Below, one piece after another: positions 53,027 to 62,637 of a stretch of DNA of 64,000 nt. A program made the translations under genes and the position numbers. The DNA is from HXMU1420-2 sp034670145 (GTDB lineage: Bacteria > Pseudomonadota > Alphaproteobacteria > Rhodobacterales > Rhodobacteraceae), in the NCBI GenBank assembly GCA_034670145.1, contig JAXMOA010000018.1, positions 76,479 through 140,478 on the forward strand, in the 5' to 3' direction. The number at the start of each line of letters is the position of its first letter. Within the stretch, counting starts at the first letter, position 1. The notes under the pieces are model-generated. The model saw nothing but the letters and a program-made list of their open reading frames with translations, was not told the DNA's origin and did no database searches.

Positions 53027-53992
53027 ATGAATAAACAACGTATCACATCTGCCTTGGCAGGTGCTGTGCTGGGTATGGCTGCCAGTGTCAGCAGCGCGGC
53101 CGAGTGTATTGCCCCGGCCAACCCGGGCGGAGGCTGGGACTTTACCTGCCGCCAGATCGGCAAGATCATGTATGACATCGGCGTGGTCGACAAACCCATT
53201 CAGGTCACCAATATGGCCGGTGCCGGTGGCGGTCTGGCCTTTGCGCATGTTGTGACCGAGCGCGGTGATGACGCGGATCTGATCGTTGCGGCCTCTTCTG
53301 CCACGGCCACCCGTCTGGCGCAGAATGCCTTTGCGGGCATGACGGCGGACCAGGTGCGGTTTGTCGGGGCGATTGGGGCGGATCCGGGCGTCATTGTGGT
53401 GGCCGCAGACAGCCCCATGCAGTCGCTGACCGATCTGGTCGAAGCCATCAAGGCGGAACCTGGCAAGCTGTCCTTTGCGGGTGGTTCCGCTGTCGGGGGA
53501 TTTGACCATATCAAGCCGCTGATGATCCTGCAGCGTGCCGGTATCAACGACGTGCGTGCGATCAAATACATTGGTGTCGATGGCGGCGCAGATGCCATCA
53601 CGCAAACGGTTGGCGGGTTTACCGACGCGATGACAGGGGACATGTCGGAAATTGTCGGCTTCCTGAAATCCGGAGATGTCCGCGCCCTGGCCGTTTTGAC
53701 CGAAGAGCGTGTGCCCGGGTTCGAAGACATCCCGACCGCCAAGGAACAAGGCATCGACGTGGTCGCCGTGAACTGGCGCGGTCTGTATGTGCCAAAAGAC
53801 ATCAGCGACGCGGCATTTGCACAATGGGCGGACCGTTTGCAAAAAGTCGGCGACAGCGACGAATGGAAAGAGGCCATGGCGGCCAATGGTCTGGCGCCAT
53901 TCACCAAAGTTGGCGATGACTTCCAGTCTTATGTCGATGGTGTTGTGGACGAAATCCGCACCCTGTCCAAAGAGATCGGGGTGATCCAATAA
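53027..53992 (+). CDS. Tripartite tricarboxylate transporter substrate-binding protein
   Basis: A 321-residue Bug/TctC-type periplasmic receptor with signal peptide MNKQRITSALAGAVLGMAAS and the family start CIAPANPGGGWDFTCRQIG, which corresponds to the ligand loop of the family. GGREGAA at 53015-53022 is a good ribosome site. Binding specificity unknown; the flanking genes suggest a carboxylate product or substrate of this operon. Its stop overlaps the small membrane subunit gene by 1 bp. Confidence 0.92.
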   Translation: MNKQRITSALAGAVLGMAASVSSAAECIAPANPGGGWDFTCRQIGKIMYDIGVVDKPIQVTNMAGAGGGLAFAHVVTERGDDADLIVAASSATATRLAQNAFAGMTADQVRFVGAIGADPGVIVVAADSPMQSLTDLVEAIKAEPGKLSFAGGSAVGGFDHIKPLMILQRAGINDVRAIKYIGVDGGADAITQTVGGFTDAMTGDMSEIVGFLKSGDVRALAVLTEERVPGFEDIPTAKEQGIDVVAVNWRGLYVPKDISDAAFAQWADRLQKVGDSDEWKEAMAANGLAPFTKVGDDFQSYVDGVVDEIRTLSKEIGVIQ

Positions 53993-54432
53993 TGATCTCT
54001 GACCGCCTATTTGGAGCGGTCGTGACCCTGGTGGCGCTGGCATTTATTGCCAGCGCCACTCAGATCCAGACCAGCTTTTTGGCCGATCCGGTTGGCCCGC
54101 GAACCTTTCCGATCGTCATTGGCGCCGTTGCCGCGCTGAGTGGTATCCTGGTGGCCTTGCGACCTGACGAAGATCCCGAGTGGCCAGGGCTGCGCACATT
54201 GGCCAATCTGGTTGTCGCCGTCGCCATTCTGATCGGTTACGCCTATGCTTTGAAACCGCTGGGTTTTGTGCTGCCAACTGCGGTTACAGCTACCATTCTG
54301 AGCTATCAGATCAGCCAAAGACCCCTACATGCGATTGCTGCGGGCGTCGGCCTGTCGGTGGGGTTGTTTATCCTGTTCAAATACGCGTTGGGTCTGGGTC
54401 TGGTGGCCTTGCCGGCTGTGTTCAACGGATAG
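53992..54432 (+). CDS. Tripartite tricarboxylate transporter small membrane subunit (TctB)
   Basis: A 146-residue protein with four hydrophobic helices and the FLADPVGPRTFPIVIGAVAAL segment typical of TctB. Its ATG shares the A of the preceding TAA (TAATG). It forms the membrane complex with TctA and is proton- or sodium-coupled. Confidence 0.9.
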   Translation: MISDRLFGAVVTLVALAFIASATQIQTSFLADPVGPRTFPIVIGAVAALSGILVALRPDEDPEWPGLRTLANLVVAVAILIGYAYALKPLGFVLPTAVTATILSYQISQRPLHAIAAGVGLSVGLFILFKYALGLGLVALPAVFNG

Positions 54433-54442
54433 GGGCGCGACA

Positions 54443-55948
54443 ATGGATCTGTTTTCAAACCTTGCCATCGGGTTTGGTATCGCGCTTAGCCCATATACGC
54501 TAATGCTGGCCGTTTTTGGCTGTTTCATCGGAACAATCATCGGCGCGCTGCCAGGGCTTGGCCCTTCGAACGGCGTGGCGATCCTGATTCCGCTGACGTT
54601 CTCCATGGGGCTGGATGCAACCGCAGCCCTCGTCCTTATGACCTCCGTCTACTACGGCGCGATGTATGGGGGCCGGATCAGCTCTATCCTGCTGAACATT
54701 CCCGGAGACGAACCGGCGCTGATGACCACGCTGGATGGCTATCCCATGGCCAAGGCCGGCAAGGCAGGCGAGGCGCTGGTCATCTCGGGCGTCGCGTCTT
54801 TTACCGGGGCCTTCCTGTCGACTGTCGGCCTGATGCTGCTGGCCCCGCTGCTGGCCCGGATCGCGTTTCAGTTTGGCCCGGCAGAGTATTTTGCCCTGTA
54901 TTTGCTGGCCTTTGCCACCTTGGGTGGAATCGCGTCCAACAATCAGGCCAAAGCGGCGATTGCATCCTGTATCGGACTGGCAATCGCAATGATCGGCGTT
55001 GACAACAACTCTGGCATGCCACGCCTGACTTTCGGCAATATGCATCTGTTTGATGGCATTGATTTCCTGGTCGCCATTGTCGGCCTTTTCGCCATTGCCG
55101 AGGTTTTCTTTTTCATCGAAAGCCATGGCAAGAACACCTCGATCGGGGTGAAACTGGATAAGGTCGTAATTCCCTGGCGTGAAATCTGGGAGACCCGCTG
55201 GACGCAACTACGCGGCTCGCTGATTGGGTTTGTCGCCGGCGTTCTGCCGGGCGCCGGGGCCTCTTTGGGTTCGTTCCTGGCCTATATGTCGGAAAAGTCC
55301 ATAGCCGGGGAAAAGGCGGGGATGGGCACGGGTGTGCCGCGCGGGGTCGCTGCGCCCGAGGCTGGCAATAACGCGGCAGCCGGTGGGGCATTGGTGCCCA
55401 TGTTGACGCTGGGTGTGCCCGGCTCGGGGACGACGGCTGTGTTGCTGGCCCTGCTGATGACGCTGAACATCACGCCCGGTCCAACGCTGTTTACCGACCG
55501 CCCCGAGGTGGTCTGGGGCCTGATCGCCTCGTTGCTGATTGCCAACTTCGTTTTGTTGTTGATGAATGTGCCGATGGTCAAAATCTTTGTCCGGATCCTC
55601 AGCGTTCCGCCCTGGGTGTTGTTGCCCGGCGTGACCATGATCAGCTTTGTTGGCATCTATTCACTGTCAGGCAGTTATTTTGACCTGCTGTTGATGGTTG
55701 GCTTTGGTGTGTTGGGCTGGGTGCTACGCAAACTGGACGTGCCCACAGTGCCCATCATTCTGGGCATCCTGCTGGGCGGCCATATGGAGGATAGCCTGCG
55801 CCGCGCGATGGTCTTGTCTGACGGGGATTGGACCTATTTGTTCAGCTCGGGCATTTCCATTGGCCTGTGGGTCGTGGCCGTGGCCGGGTTTGTCGCGCCG
55901 ATGTTCCTGCGGGGCGTTCTGAAAAAACCTCAACGGGTGTCGGATTGA
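54443..55948 (+). CDS. Tripartite tricarboxylate transporter large membrane subunit (TctA)
   Basis: A 501-residue membrane protein with about 11-12 helices and the conserved GALPGLGPSNGVAILIPLTF near the N-terminus and its repeat GVLPGAGASLGSFLAYM, plus GVPRGVAAPEAGNNAAAGGALVPMLTLGVPGSGTTA-type core (split across the text here). ATG at 54443 follows the TctB stop by 10 bp. Confidence 0.93.
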   Translation: MDLFSNLAIGFGIALSPYTLMLAVFGCFIGTIIGALPGLGPSNGVAILIPLTFSMGLDATAALVLMTSVYYGAMYGGRISSILLNIPGDEPALMTTLDGYPMAKAGKAGEALVISGVASFTGAFLSTVGLMLLAPLLARIAFQFGPAEYFALYLLAFATLGGIASNNQAKAAIASCIGLAIAMIGVDNNSGMPRLTFGNMHLFDGIDFLVAIVGLFAIAEVFFFIESHGKNTSIGVKLDKVVIPWREIWETRWTQLRGSLIGFVAGVLPGAGASLGSFLAYMSEKSIAGEKAGMGTGVPRGVAAPEAGNNAAAGGALVPMLTLGVPGSGTTAVLLALLMTLNITPGPTLFTDRPEVVWGLIASLLIANFVLLLMNVPMVKIFVRILSVPPWVLLPGVTMISFVGIYSLSGSYFDLLLMVGFGVLGWVLRKLDVPTVPIILGILLGGHMEDSLRRAMVLSDGDWTYLFSSGISIGLWVVAVAGFVAPMFLRGVLKKPQRVSD

Positions 55949-57297
55949 CGGTCAGGGTTCTTGTTCCGACGGGGGCCCTTGGGCTGGGCTATGATCGGGA
56001 CGCGCTGGCCGCCGGGATCGCCCAGGCGCCAGATATCATTGCGGTGGATGGCGGTTCGACCGATAGCGGCCCGCATTATCTGGGCACGGGCACGTCGAAG
56101 TATTCCCGCGCCTCGACCAAGGCAGAGTGGCGCGAGCTGATGGCGGCGCGGCGGCAGGCCAATGTGCCGCTTGTCATCGGAACGGCAGGCACCTGTGGGG
56201 CGAATGATGCAGTCGACTGGCTGGCCGATATCACCCGCGAAATTGCGGCCGAGACCGGTGAAACGCTCACGCTCGCCTTGCTGAAATCCGGGCAGACGCC
56301 AAAAGCGATGCAGACAGCCCTGCGTGACGGGCGCATTTCCTCTCTGCCCGCCGCGCCCGAGATAACCGACAAAACCTTTGAGGCTTGCACGAACATCGTC
56401 TCCTTGGCGGGGGCCGAGCAAATTCAGACGGCCCTGGCCACCGGCGCTGACGTGGTAATTGCCGGGCGCACGACCGACACCGCCCTGCTGGCGGCGCTGC
56501 CCTTGGCCCGTGGTTGCGACCCGGGCGCAGCATGGCATGGGGCCAAGATTGGCGAATGCGGGGCCATCTCGACCACGCATCCGGGGTCTGGCACGATCCT
56601 GATCAGCTTTGACAACGCGGGCTTCACGATCACCCCGATGGGCGCCGCGGCCCGGGCGACGCCGCATACCGTTTCTGCGCATATGCTGTATGAAAACTAT
56701 GATCCTTATATCCTGCATGAACCCGGCGGGCATCTGGATGTCACGCAGGCCCGCTATATCGCATTGGACGAACGTCAGGTGCGCGTAGAGGGCAGCGTTT
56801 GGGTGCCTGCGGAAACCTATCGCGTCAAACTCGAAGGCGCGCGCAAGGTGGGGTATCAGACCGTGACGCTCGCTCTGATCCGCGACGACCGTTATGTGCA
56901 GAACATTCGCGCCTGGTGTGCTGATATTCACGAAAAGTGCACCGCCAAAGTGGCCGAGCGTTTGGGCGGCGCGTTTGACCTGGAGCTGCGCGTTATTGGC
57001 CTGGATGCAACCCTCGGCCCGCTGGACCCTGCGCCTTTGTCGGGCAGCGAAGTCGGCGTGATGGGCATTTGTACCGCACCGACCGAAGCGCAGAGCGTTG
57101 AAGTCGCCAAAATGCTCAATCCATATCTTCTGCATCATCCGCTGGACCCGCAGGAGGAAATGCCCACATTCGCCTTTCCGTTTTCCCCACCCGAAATGCG
57201 ACGCGGCGCGGTGTATGCCTTTTGCCTGAACCACGTGCTGGAACTGGCCAATCCTATGGATGCTTTCGAGCTGGTCGTCGAAGAGATCACACCATGA
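55945..57297 (+). CDS. AtuA-like (DUF1446) protein
   Basis: A protein of about 450 residues of the acyclic-terpene-utilisation AtuA/DUF1446 group: VRVLVPTGALGLGYD, DIIAVDGGSTDSGPHYLG, TAGTCGANDAVDWL and AGRTTDTALLAALPL. No ATG fits the start; a TTG at 55945 overlapping the TctA stop (TTGA) is the likely start and would couple translation, while the in-frame ATG at 55828 lies inside TctA. The family's enzymatic role is not established; pairing with DUF4387 is common. It overlaps the next gene by ATGA. Confidence 0.82.
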   Translation: MTVRVLVPTGALGLGYDRDALAAGIAQAPDIIAVDGGSTDSGPHYLGTGTSKYSRASTKAEWRELMAARRQANVPLVIGTAGTCGANDAVDWLADITREIAAETGETLTLALLKSGQTPKAMQTALRDGRISSLPAAPEITDKTFEACTNIVSLAGAEQIQTALATGADVVIAGRTTDTALLAALPLARGCDPGAAWHGAKIGECGAISTTHPGSGTILISFDNAGFTITPMGAAARATPHTVSAHMLYENYDPYILHEPGGHLDVTQARYIALDERQVRVEGSVWVPAETYRVKLEGARKVGYQTVTLALIRDDRYVQNIRAWCADIHEKCTAKVAERLGGAFDLELRVIGLDATLGPLDPAPLSGSEVGVMGICTAPTEAQSVEVAKMLNPYLLHHPLDPQEEMPTFAFPFSPPEMRRGAVYAFCLNHVLELANPMDAFELVVEEITP

Positions 57298-57599
57298 CGC
57301 AGCTACAGGATATTGCGGCAAAGGTCCGGTCCAAGAATGCCGGGCCTTTCTGGCTGACGATTGACGTGTTTTGCGGCACCGACGAAGTGTTCCAGAGGGT
57401 TCGCCAGGGTCTGCACACCGACGAGATCGCGCGCCTGTTTCGCATCGCGCCTGACCAGATCAAGCGGTTCGATATCGCAGAGCTGCATGTCATCAAACTC
57501 AGCCTGCCACGTCCGACGATTCAGGGCATCAGCGCCGATCGCGATATGCACGGGGCATCATTTGCCGAAATCGTCAAAACGCTGGAGATTTCGACCTGA
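57294..57599 (+). CDS. DUF4387-family small protein
   Basis: A 101-residue protein with the family features KVRSKNAGPFWLTIDVFC and a conserved IKLSLPRPTIQG segment. DUF4387 is regularly encoded next to AtuA/DUF1446 and may be its partner subunit. It is the last gene of the 48.7-57.6 kb operon. Confidence 0.85.
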   Translation: MTQLQDIAAKVRSKNAGPFWLTIDVFCGTDEVFQRVRQGLHTDEIARLFRIAPDQIKRFDIAELHVIKLSLPRPTIQGISADRDMHGASFAEIVKTLEIST

Positions 57600-57866
57600 T
57601 CGTCTGACGTGATCGTTTGCCCTGATCCAGGCTGCGAACAGACCTCGCTGAAAAGGTCCACACATTTCGGCAGGCGCGCGGTATCGCGCAATTGCGACCT
57701 CGTGCCATGGGTCCGGTGCACCCGCTGGTTCGCGGGCCGGGCCGGGCCGTTTCCACTAAAATAGCTCCGCTTATTTGACTCTCTTTTCTTTAGAACTAGT
57801 TTATTAAAGGCCCGTTTTTTGTGCAGCGGGCTCAAGATTTGGGATATGCATTGGCGGCTGAGACAC
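57600..57866 (+). promoter_or_regulatory. 267-bp region with GC-to-AT shift and a weak promoter before the secretion operon
   Basis: The first part is very GC-rich, including three GGGCC-type repeats near 57735. It then turns AT-rich from about 57760. TTGACT at 57775-57780 is a possible -35 with TTTATT (57800-57805) 19 nt on, a long spacing. This is the only plausible promoter for the type I secretion operon. Confidence 0.35.
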
Positions 57867-59396
57867 ATGAGCACTGACGCGACTTCGCATGCTTCGGGGA
57901 TGACGCGCGATCCGACGTCCAGGATTGGGACGCGCGTTTTCGTTGGCTTTTTGTCAACCGGCGTCAATGCGCTGGCCTTGGCGCTGCCGCTCGCCCTGCT
58001 TCAGGTATACGACAGGATTCTTCCCAACCAGTCAGCGGGTTCCGCGATCGTCATTTTCTCGGCGGTTGTCGTTGCGCTGTGTCTGTCCGGGATACTGCGC
58101 TATGTCCGGTCGGGAATTTTCGCCCGCAGGTCAGCAGAAGAAGAACACAGGCTTTGGACTCGGACGGCCGGACTGCTGGTTTCGGGTCACTATGGCCGGG
58201 AGGAAGCGCTGCTTCTTGCTTCTGTTCCGGGCAAAGCGCGGGATATGAATGTCGGTCAAACGATGCTCGCCCGGTTTGATGCGCCATTCTCCATCGTTTT
58301 CATTTTGTTGATAGCCTACCTGGGTGGCATTGTTGTTGCGGCCCCCTTGCTGGTCGCCGGTGTTTCACTGCTGATCTTCCTGCTGGCGGCCCCAAGGAAC
58401 CGAACAGCCTTGCAAGACGAACAGCGGGCCAAGGCAAAATTTGAAGAAAGCGTGTCGGCGCTCGCCAATGTGCCGTCGAATACAACGACGCTCGGCAGCC
58501 TTGGTGCTGCCTTCTCCCGGTTGGTCCATGCACGCGGCCTGCAAGCGCAGGCAAGCCGGAAAATTCAGGGGATCAGCAGTCTGCAAATGGACCTTTTGCA
58601 AAGTGGCGCGCTGATTTCGACGGTTGGCGTGGTCTGGCTGGGCGCGACAGAGGTGCTGGCCGGAGACATGACAACAGGTGGTCTGGCGGCGTGCACATTG
58701 CTGGGGTCGCGTGCGACATCCCAACTTGTCGGTGTGGCTGCGACGGTGCTGCGCGGTCAACCGGCTGCTGTGGCCGCACAGCAGGCGCAACAGGTTCTGG
58801 ACGCGAACCGGGAGTCTGAACACGACCCGAAATCCGGCACGACACATCTGCCGGGCTCTGACGGCGGCGGAATTTGGCTGCTGGAAGATTCAGACCGCCA
58901 GACGGCAACCGAAAAGGTCAAAGCAATTGTCAGTCACCTGTCAGCCCTTTCGGCAACGACCGGGGACGTCCGGGTTGTCGCCGCCCGGCCGCGACTGCTG
59001 AGCGGCAGCCTGATCGAAAACCTCTCGCGACTGGATGGCGACCTGGAGGATGAAGCGCGCGCCGCATCCCATGACCTGGGGCTGACCAGCCTCGTTGCGC
59101 GCCTTCCGCATGGCTATGACACCGAGGTCACATCTGCCGGAAGGCCATTGCCCGATGGTGGCACCAAACGCGCCGCGATTGTGCAGGCGTTTGTGGGCAA
59201 TCCCGCGATTGTCGTTCTGGAGGCGCCAGAGGCGTCGCTGGATGCCGACTCGATCAACAAACTTGGCGCTTTCCTCAAGGTTCGCTCTGAAACGGTCAAA
59301 ATCATTTTGCAAACCTCGTCGATCGAGTTGCGCAAGGGTCTGGAGGGCGCGGCTTCTTTGGACGACCCCGGAAACTGGATTGAGGGGGTAGAATAA
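57867..59396 (+). CDS. Type I secretion ABC half-transporter with degenerate NBD (subunit A)
   Basis: A 509-residue half-transporter. Six membrane helices (~20-290) of the type I secretion permease kind are followed by an NBD lacking Walker A: the expected position reads GGGIWLLEDSDRQTATEK. The region before the signature, RPRLLSGSLIENLSRLDG, is recognisable, and the signature helix survives as LPDGGTKRAAIVQAFVGNP (~428). Walker B has lost both Asp and Glu (VVLEAPEASLD) and the switch His is absent (LQTSSIE). It cannot bind ATP canonically alone and depends on subunit B (59396-61345), whose gene overlaps by 1 bp. Start chosen at 57867 (weak ribosome site). Confidence 0.82.
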   Translation: MSTDATSHASGMTRDPTSRIGTRVFVGFLSTGVNALALALPLALLQVYDRILPNQSAGSAIVIFSAVVVALCLSGILRYVRSGIFARRSAEEEHRLWTRTAGLLVSGHYGREEALLLASVPGKARDMNVGQTMLARFDAPFSIVFILLIAYLGGIVVAAPLLVAGVSLLIFLLAAPRNRTALQDEQRAKAKFEESVSALANVPSNTTTLGSLGAAFSRLVHARGLQAQASRKIQGISSLQMDLLQSGALISTVGVVWLGATEVLAGDMTTGGLAACTLLGSRATSQLVGVAATVLRGQPAAVAAQQAQQVLDANRESEHDPKSGTTHLPGSDGGGIWLLEDSDRQTATEKVKAIVSHLSALSATTGDVRVVAARPRLLSGSLIENLSRLDGDLEDEARAASHDLGLTSLVARLPHGYDTEVTSAGRPLPDGGTKRAAIVQAFVGNPAIVVLEAPEASLDADSINKLGAFLKVRSETVKIILQTSSIELRKGLEGAASLDDPGNWIEGVE

Positions 59397-61345
59397 TGTC
59401 TGACGCCGCCAGCTTCCTGCAATCTGTTCTTACCGAACTGGATGGCCGCCATTCCGACACCGTGGTGCACGCCGCCTTTGGTGGATATTCTTCAACCTTG
59501 TCCGACATGGCCCGCGCCAGCAATCTGATCGGAGTCCATGCATCGGTCCACCAGGGCGTGCCCCCGTCCTGGAGCGACGGGCACGATGGCGCTTTGATCA
59601 CAAAAGACGCAACAGGCTGGACCGCAACCATTCGCAAGGATGGTGAGATTGTCCAGCTTCCGGCAGGCCAAAGCGCAGGGCACGCGCATCCTCCTGCCAG
59701 TCCGCTGTTGTATCTGCGGGTCCTGCCAGAGCGGGAGGCAGCAACGGTGACCTTTGCTGCGATAGCGCAACGGGCAAAAACCGCCTTTGCCCATGTCGCG
59801 TGGCAGTCTTTGGTGATCAACCTGTGCGCGCTGGCAGTGCCGTTTTTTACCATGGCGGTTTATGATCGCGTGCTGGGTGGTGGTGCCACCCATTCCTTGC
59901 CTGCCCTGTTGTCAGGCGCCGCGATCGTTCTGGTGGTCATGCTGCTTCTCAGGCGGGTCAGATCCGGGCTCGCCGCGTCTGAATACGGGGCAATTTCGGG
60001 GCAGATTTCGACGCTGCTGGCGGCAAAGGCGCTCAGGTCCGCTGCATCCAACACGGCTGGCAATTCGGGCAGCGCCATATTGGCAAAGACCCGTCAAGGC
60101 GAACGCGCCGCCGACCTGTTTGCCGCACCAAATATCGCGGCCATTTATGATGCGCCCTTTATCATTTTGACATTTGCCGCCCTGGTGATCGTCGGCGGCG
60201 GGATGGCCATCATTCCTGCGCTGTATCTTTTGCTCTTCTTTGGCTTCGGGCTCTTGATCAACACCGGAGCCGGAAACCGGGATCCGTTTGCCCTGCGCCA
60301 ATCCCAGCGACGCAACCGGATGATTGGGGAACTGGTGGATGCCAATGGCGCCATCCAGCGGGCCGGTCTGTCAGACCGCTGGCTTCGGCGGTTTGACGCG
60401 ACATTACGGTCCAGCGCCCGTGACACACATCGGTCGATGATACGAAGCGGCTCTCAGACGGCTGTGGCAACGACCCTGGGGTCCGGAACCGCGCTTGTGA
60501 CGTTGATCGTGGGCATTGACCTGGCTCTGAAAGGCCATTTGTCGCCTGGCACGCTGATCGGGACGATGCTGCTGACCTGGCGCATCACCGGTCCGGCGCA
60601 ATCGCTGTTCATGGCTATCCCGCGCATCAAAGCGATACGCAGCGGCTGGGATTCTCTGAAATCACAGCTTCAGTCCCCCACGATTGGCCAGGAATCTCAT
60701 TTGCAGATTGCGCTGAAGGCAACGGCACCAGCCGTGAAAGCGCAAGGTTTGTTTTACCGCCATGAGGCAGGACAACCGCCTGCTGTTTCGGGCGTGTCCT
60801 TTGATATCGCCCCTGGCAGTGTTGTTGTGGTGATGGGGCCAAACGGATCTGGCAAATCGACACTGCTGCAACTGATTGCCGGACACCTCAAACCGCAATC
60901 GGGGCATGTGATGCTGAACGGCAGCCTGATGTCCCAATATGACCCGGACGAGATCGGAGCCCGATGCGCCTTTGTCGGAGGAGACAAGAGCATTTGGCTG
61001 GAGCAAAGCGGTATCAGACCAACCGCTGGATTTGCCGCTGAAACGGATATCGAACGCGCGGCCTGGCTGGCGGCAAAGAGCAGCGACAGTGCCTTTTTCG
61101 TCCTGGACGACCCGCTTGCAGCGACCGGAGCAACCGCCGCGAAAGAAATCGGCGACTTCATCGACACCACGCGCGGCGCGGCCACGATCTTCCTTGCCAC
61201 GCATGAAACGGAACTGGCCGCGCGCGCCGACATCGCGATCGTACTGGACGCCGGCAACGTTGTGTACTGCGGTCCGGTTCAAACAGAAAAGACAGGAGCG
61301 GAAGCTTCCCTCACGGAGAAAAGCGATGAGCAAACTTCGCAGTGA
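59396..61345 (+). CDS. Type I secretion ABC half-transporter without a signature motif (subunit B)
   Basis: A 649-residue half-transporter. The N-terminal ~140 residues look like a catalytically dead C39-peptidase-like region, followed by six helices (~145-420). The NBD has Walker A GPNGSGKST (~481), Q-loop region RCAFVGGDKSIWL, Walker B FFVLDDPLA (~567) and switch His in LATHETE (~602). Between the Q-loop and Walker B only about 40 residues remain, so the helical part with the LSGGQ signature is deleted. Together with subunit A one composite ATP site is possible: Walker A/B/H from B and signature from A. Confidence 0.82.
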   Translation: MSDAASFLQSVLTELDGRHSDTVVHAAFGGYSSTLSDMARASNLIGVHASVHQGVPPSWSDGHDGALITKDATGWTATIRKDGEIVQLPAGQSAGHAHPPASPLLYLRVLPEREAATVTFAAIAQRAKTAFAHVAWQSLVINLCALAVPFFTMAVYDRVLGGGATHSLPALLSGAAIVLVVMLLLRRVRSGLAASEYGAISGQISTLLAAKALRSAASNTAGNSGSAILAKTRQGERAADLFAAPNIAAIYDAPFIILTFAALVIVGGGMAIIPALYLLLFFGFGLLINTGAGNRDPFALRQSQRRNRMIGELVDANGAIQRAGLSDRWLRRFDATLRSSARDTHRSMIRSGSQTAVATTLGSGTALVTLIVGIDLALKGHLSPGTLIGTMLLTWRITGPAQSLFMAIPRIKAIRSGWDSLKSQLQSPTIGQESHLQIALKATAPAVKAQGLFYRHEAGQPPAVSGVSFDIAPGSVVVVMGPNGSGKSTLLQLIAGHLKPQSGHVMLNGSLMSQYDPDEIGARCAFVGGDKSIWLEQSGIRPTAGFAAETDIERAAWLAAKSSDSAFFVLDDPLAATGATAAKEIGDFIDTTRGAATIFLATHETELAARADIAIVLDAGNVVYCGPVQTEKTGAEASLTEKSDEQTSQ

Positions 61346-62627
61346 TCAACCTCTCGATCTGACCGATACGTCGACGTTCGTTTGGATGCGTCGGGCAGCT
61401 ATTGTCATCCTGATCGGGATGGCCGCCCTGGTGTTCTGGATGGTCTACACGCCGGTGGATGAAATCTCTAAGGCGCGCGGTGAAATTGAACCCATTGCCC
61501 AGGTGAAACGCGTCGAAAGCAGGCATGGCGGGCAATTGACCGGACTGCGGGTTTCGCGCGGTCAGCTGGTCGAAGCTGGCGAAGTCGTTGCTTTGTTGGA
61601 TCAGACAGAGGCGCAATCTGCACTCAAGGTCGTAGAGGCACGCGTCGCTGGCCTGCAACTCGAAATTGAACGGCTGCTGGCCCTTGCGGAACGCCGGGAC
61701 GCCGATTTTTCGACCCATGTCGAGGATTTCAAGGATCTGGTGGAACGCGAGAAGGCCGCGCTGGCGGCCACACTGGCGTTTCTTCGGGCAGAACGTTCGG
61801 TCATACGCACGCAGATCCAGGAACGGCGGGCCGAAATTGTCGCCATTGACGAAGAACGTCCCCAGCTCACCCGACAGATTGCAATCGCAGAAGAAGAACG
61901 CACCGTGCAACAGGGGTTGCAGGACCGCGGCCTGGGCACGCGCGGCAAGCTGGCCGAGCTTCGCCAACAAGAGGCGCAGTACCGCTTTGATCTGGCCCAA
62001 CTCGCTGGTCGGCGCACCATCGCAGAGGCCGAGATTGATGAGCTTGAGGCCTCGCTGACTCAACTGGAGCTGGACGAATTTGCCAAGGCCAGAAGCCGGA
62101 TCGCCGAAGCACATGCGCAAAAGAATGCATTGCAAGCCGAAATAGCCGCGCTGGAAAACCGGCTGGCCGAAACAGAAATCCGGTCTCCCGTTGCCGGCAT
62201 GATCCAATCCATTCCGGATGACACGATTGGTGACGTGATTGATCCCGGTGGAATGGTCGTAACCATCGTTCCCATTGACGGCGGCTATCGCTTCAGCGGT
62301 CGTCTGTCTCCACGTGACGTCGGATTTGTGACCGTCGGGCAACCCGTCCGACTAAAGATCGACAGCTACGACTACAGCCGGTTTGGTGCACTGCCCGGAA
62401 CCGTGGAGGAAGTGTCTCCGACGACAGCACTGGATGAACGTGGCACGGCTTTCTACGAAGTGCTGGTCAAGCTGGACAAAGACCATTTCCATGATGTCGA
62501 AGACGGCCTCCCCTTGATGGCCGGCATGACCGGTGAGGCCGATATCAAGACCGGCGCCAAGACGGTGTTCCAATACGTCTGGAAGCCCATCTACACCAAT
62601 CTCGATCTGGCATTGACCGAGCGTTGA
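61326..62627 (+). CDS. HlyD-type periplasmic adaptor (membrane fusion) protein
   Basis: A 433-residue protein anchored by one N-terminal helix (IVILIGMAALVFWMVYTPV). A biotinyl-lipoyl-like half (SRHGGQLTGLRVSRGQLVEAGEVVA), a long coiled-coil hairpin (~95-280), the second half-motif (IRSPVAGMIQSIPDDTIGDVIDPGGMV) and a beta-barrel C-terminus (PRDVGFVTVGQPVRLKIDSYDYSRFG) follow. It bridges the ABC subunits to an outer-membrane TolC-like channel that is not encoded here. Its gene overlaps subunit B by 20 bp. Confidence 0.92.
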   Translation: MSKLRSDQPLDLTDTSTFVWMRRAAIVILIGMAALVFWMVYTPVDEISKARGEIEPIAQVKRVESRHGGQLTGLRVSRGQLVEAGEVVALLDQTEAQSALKVVEARVAGLQLEIERLLALAERRDADFSTHVEDFKDLVEREKAALAATLAFLRAERSVIRTQIQERRAEIVAIDEERPQLTRQIAIAEEERTVQQGLQDRGLGTRGKLAELRQQEAQYRFDLAQLAGRRTIAEAEIDELEASLTQLELDEFAKARSRIAEAHAQKNALQAEIAALENRLAETEIRSPVAGMIQSIPDDTIGDVIDPGGMVVTIVPIDGGYRFSGRLSPRDVGFVTVGQPVRLKIDSYDYSRFGALPGTVEEVSPTTALDERGTAFYEVLVKLDKDHFHDVEDGLPLMAGMTGEADIKTGAKTVFQYVWKPIYTNLDLALTER

Positions 62628-62637
62628 GGAATTTCGC

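Noticed and set aside
57725..57752. GGGCC-rich triplication before the secretion operon considered as a repeat element
   Set aside because: Only three short imperfect units in a GC-rich context; no support for a repeat family.
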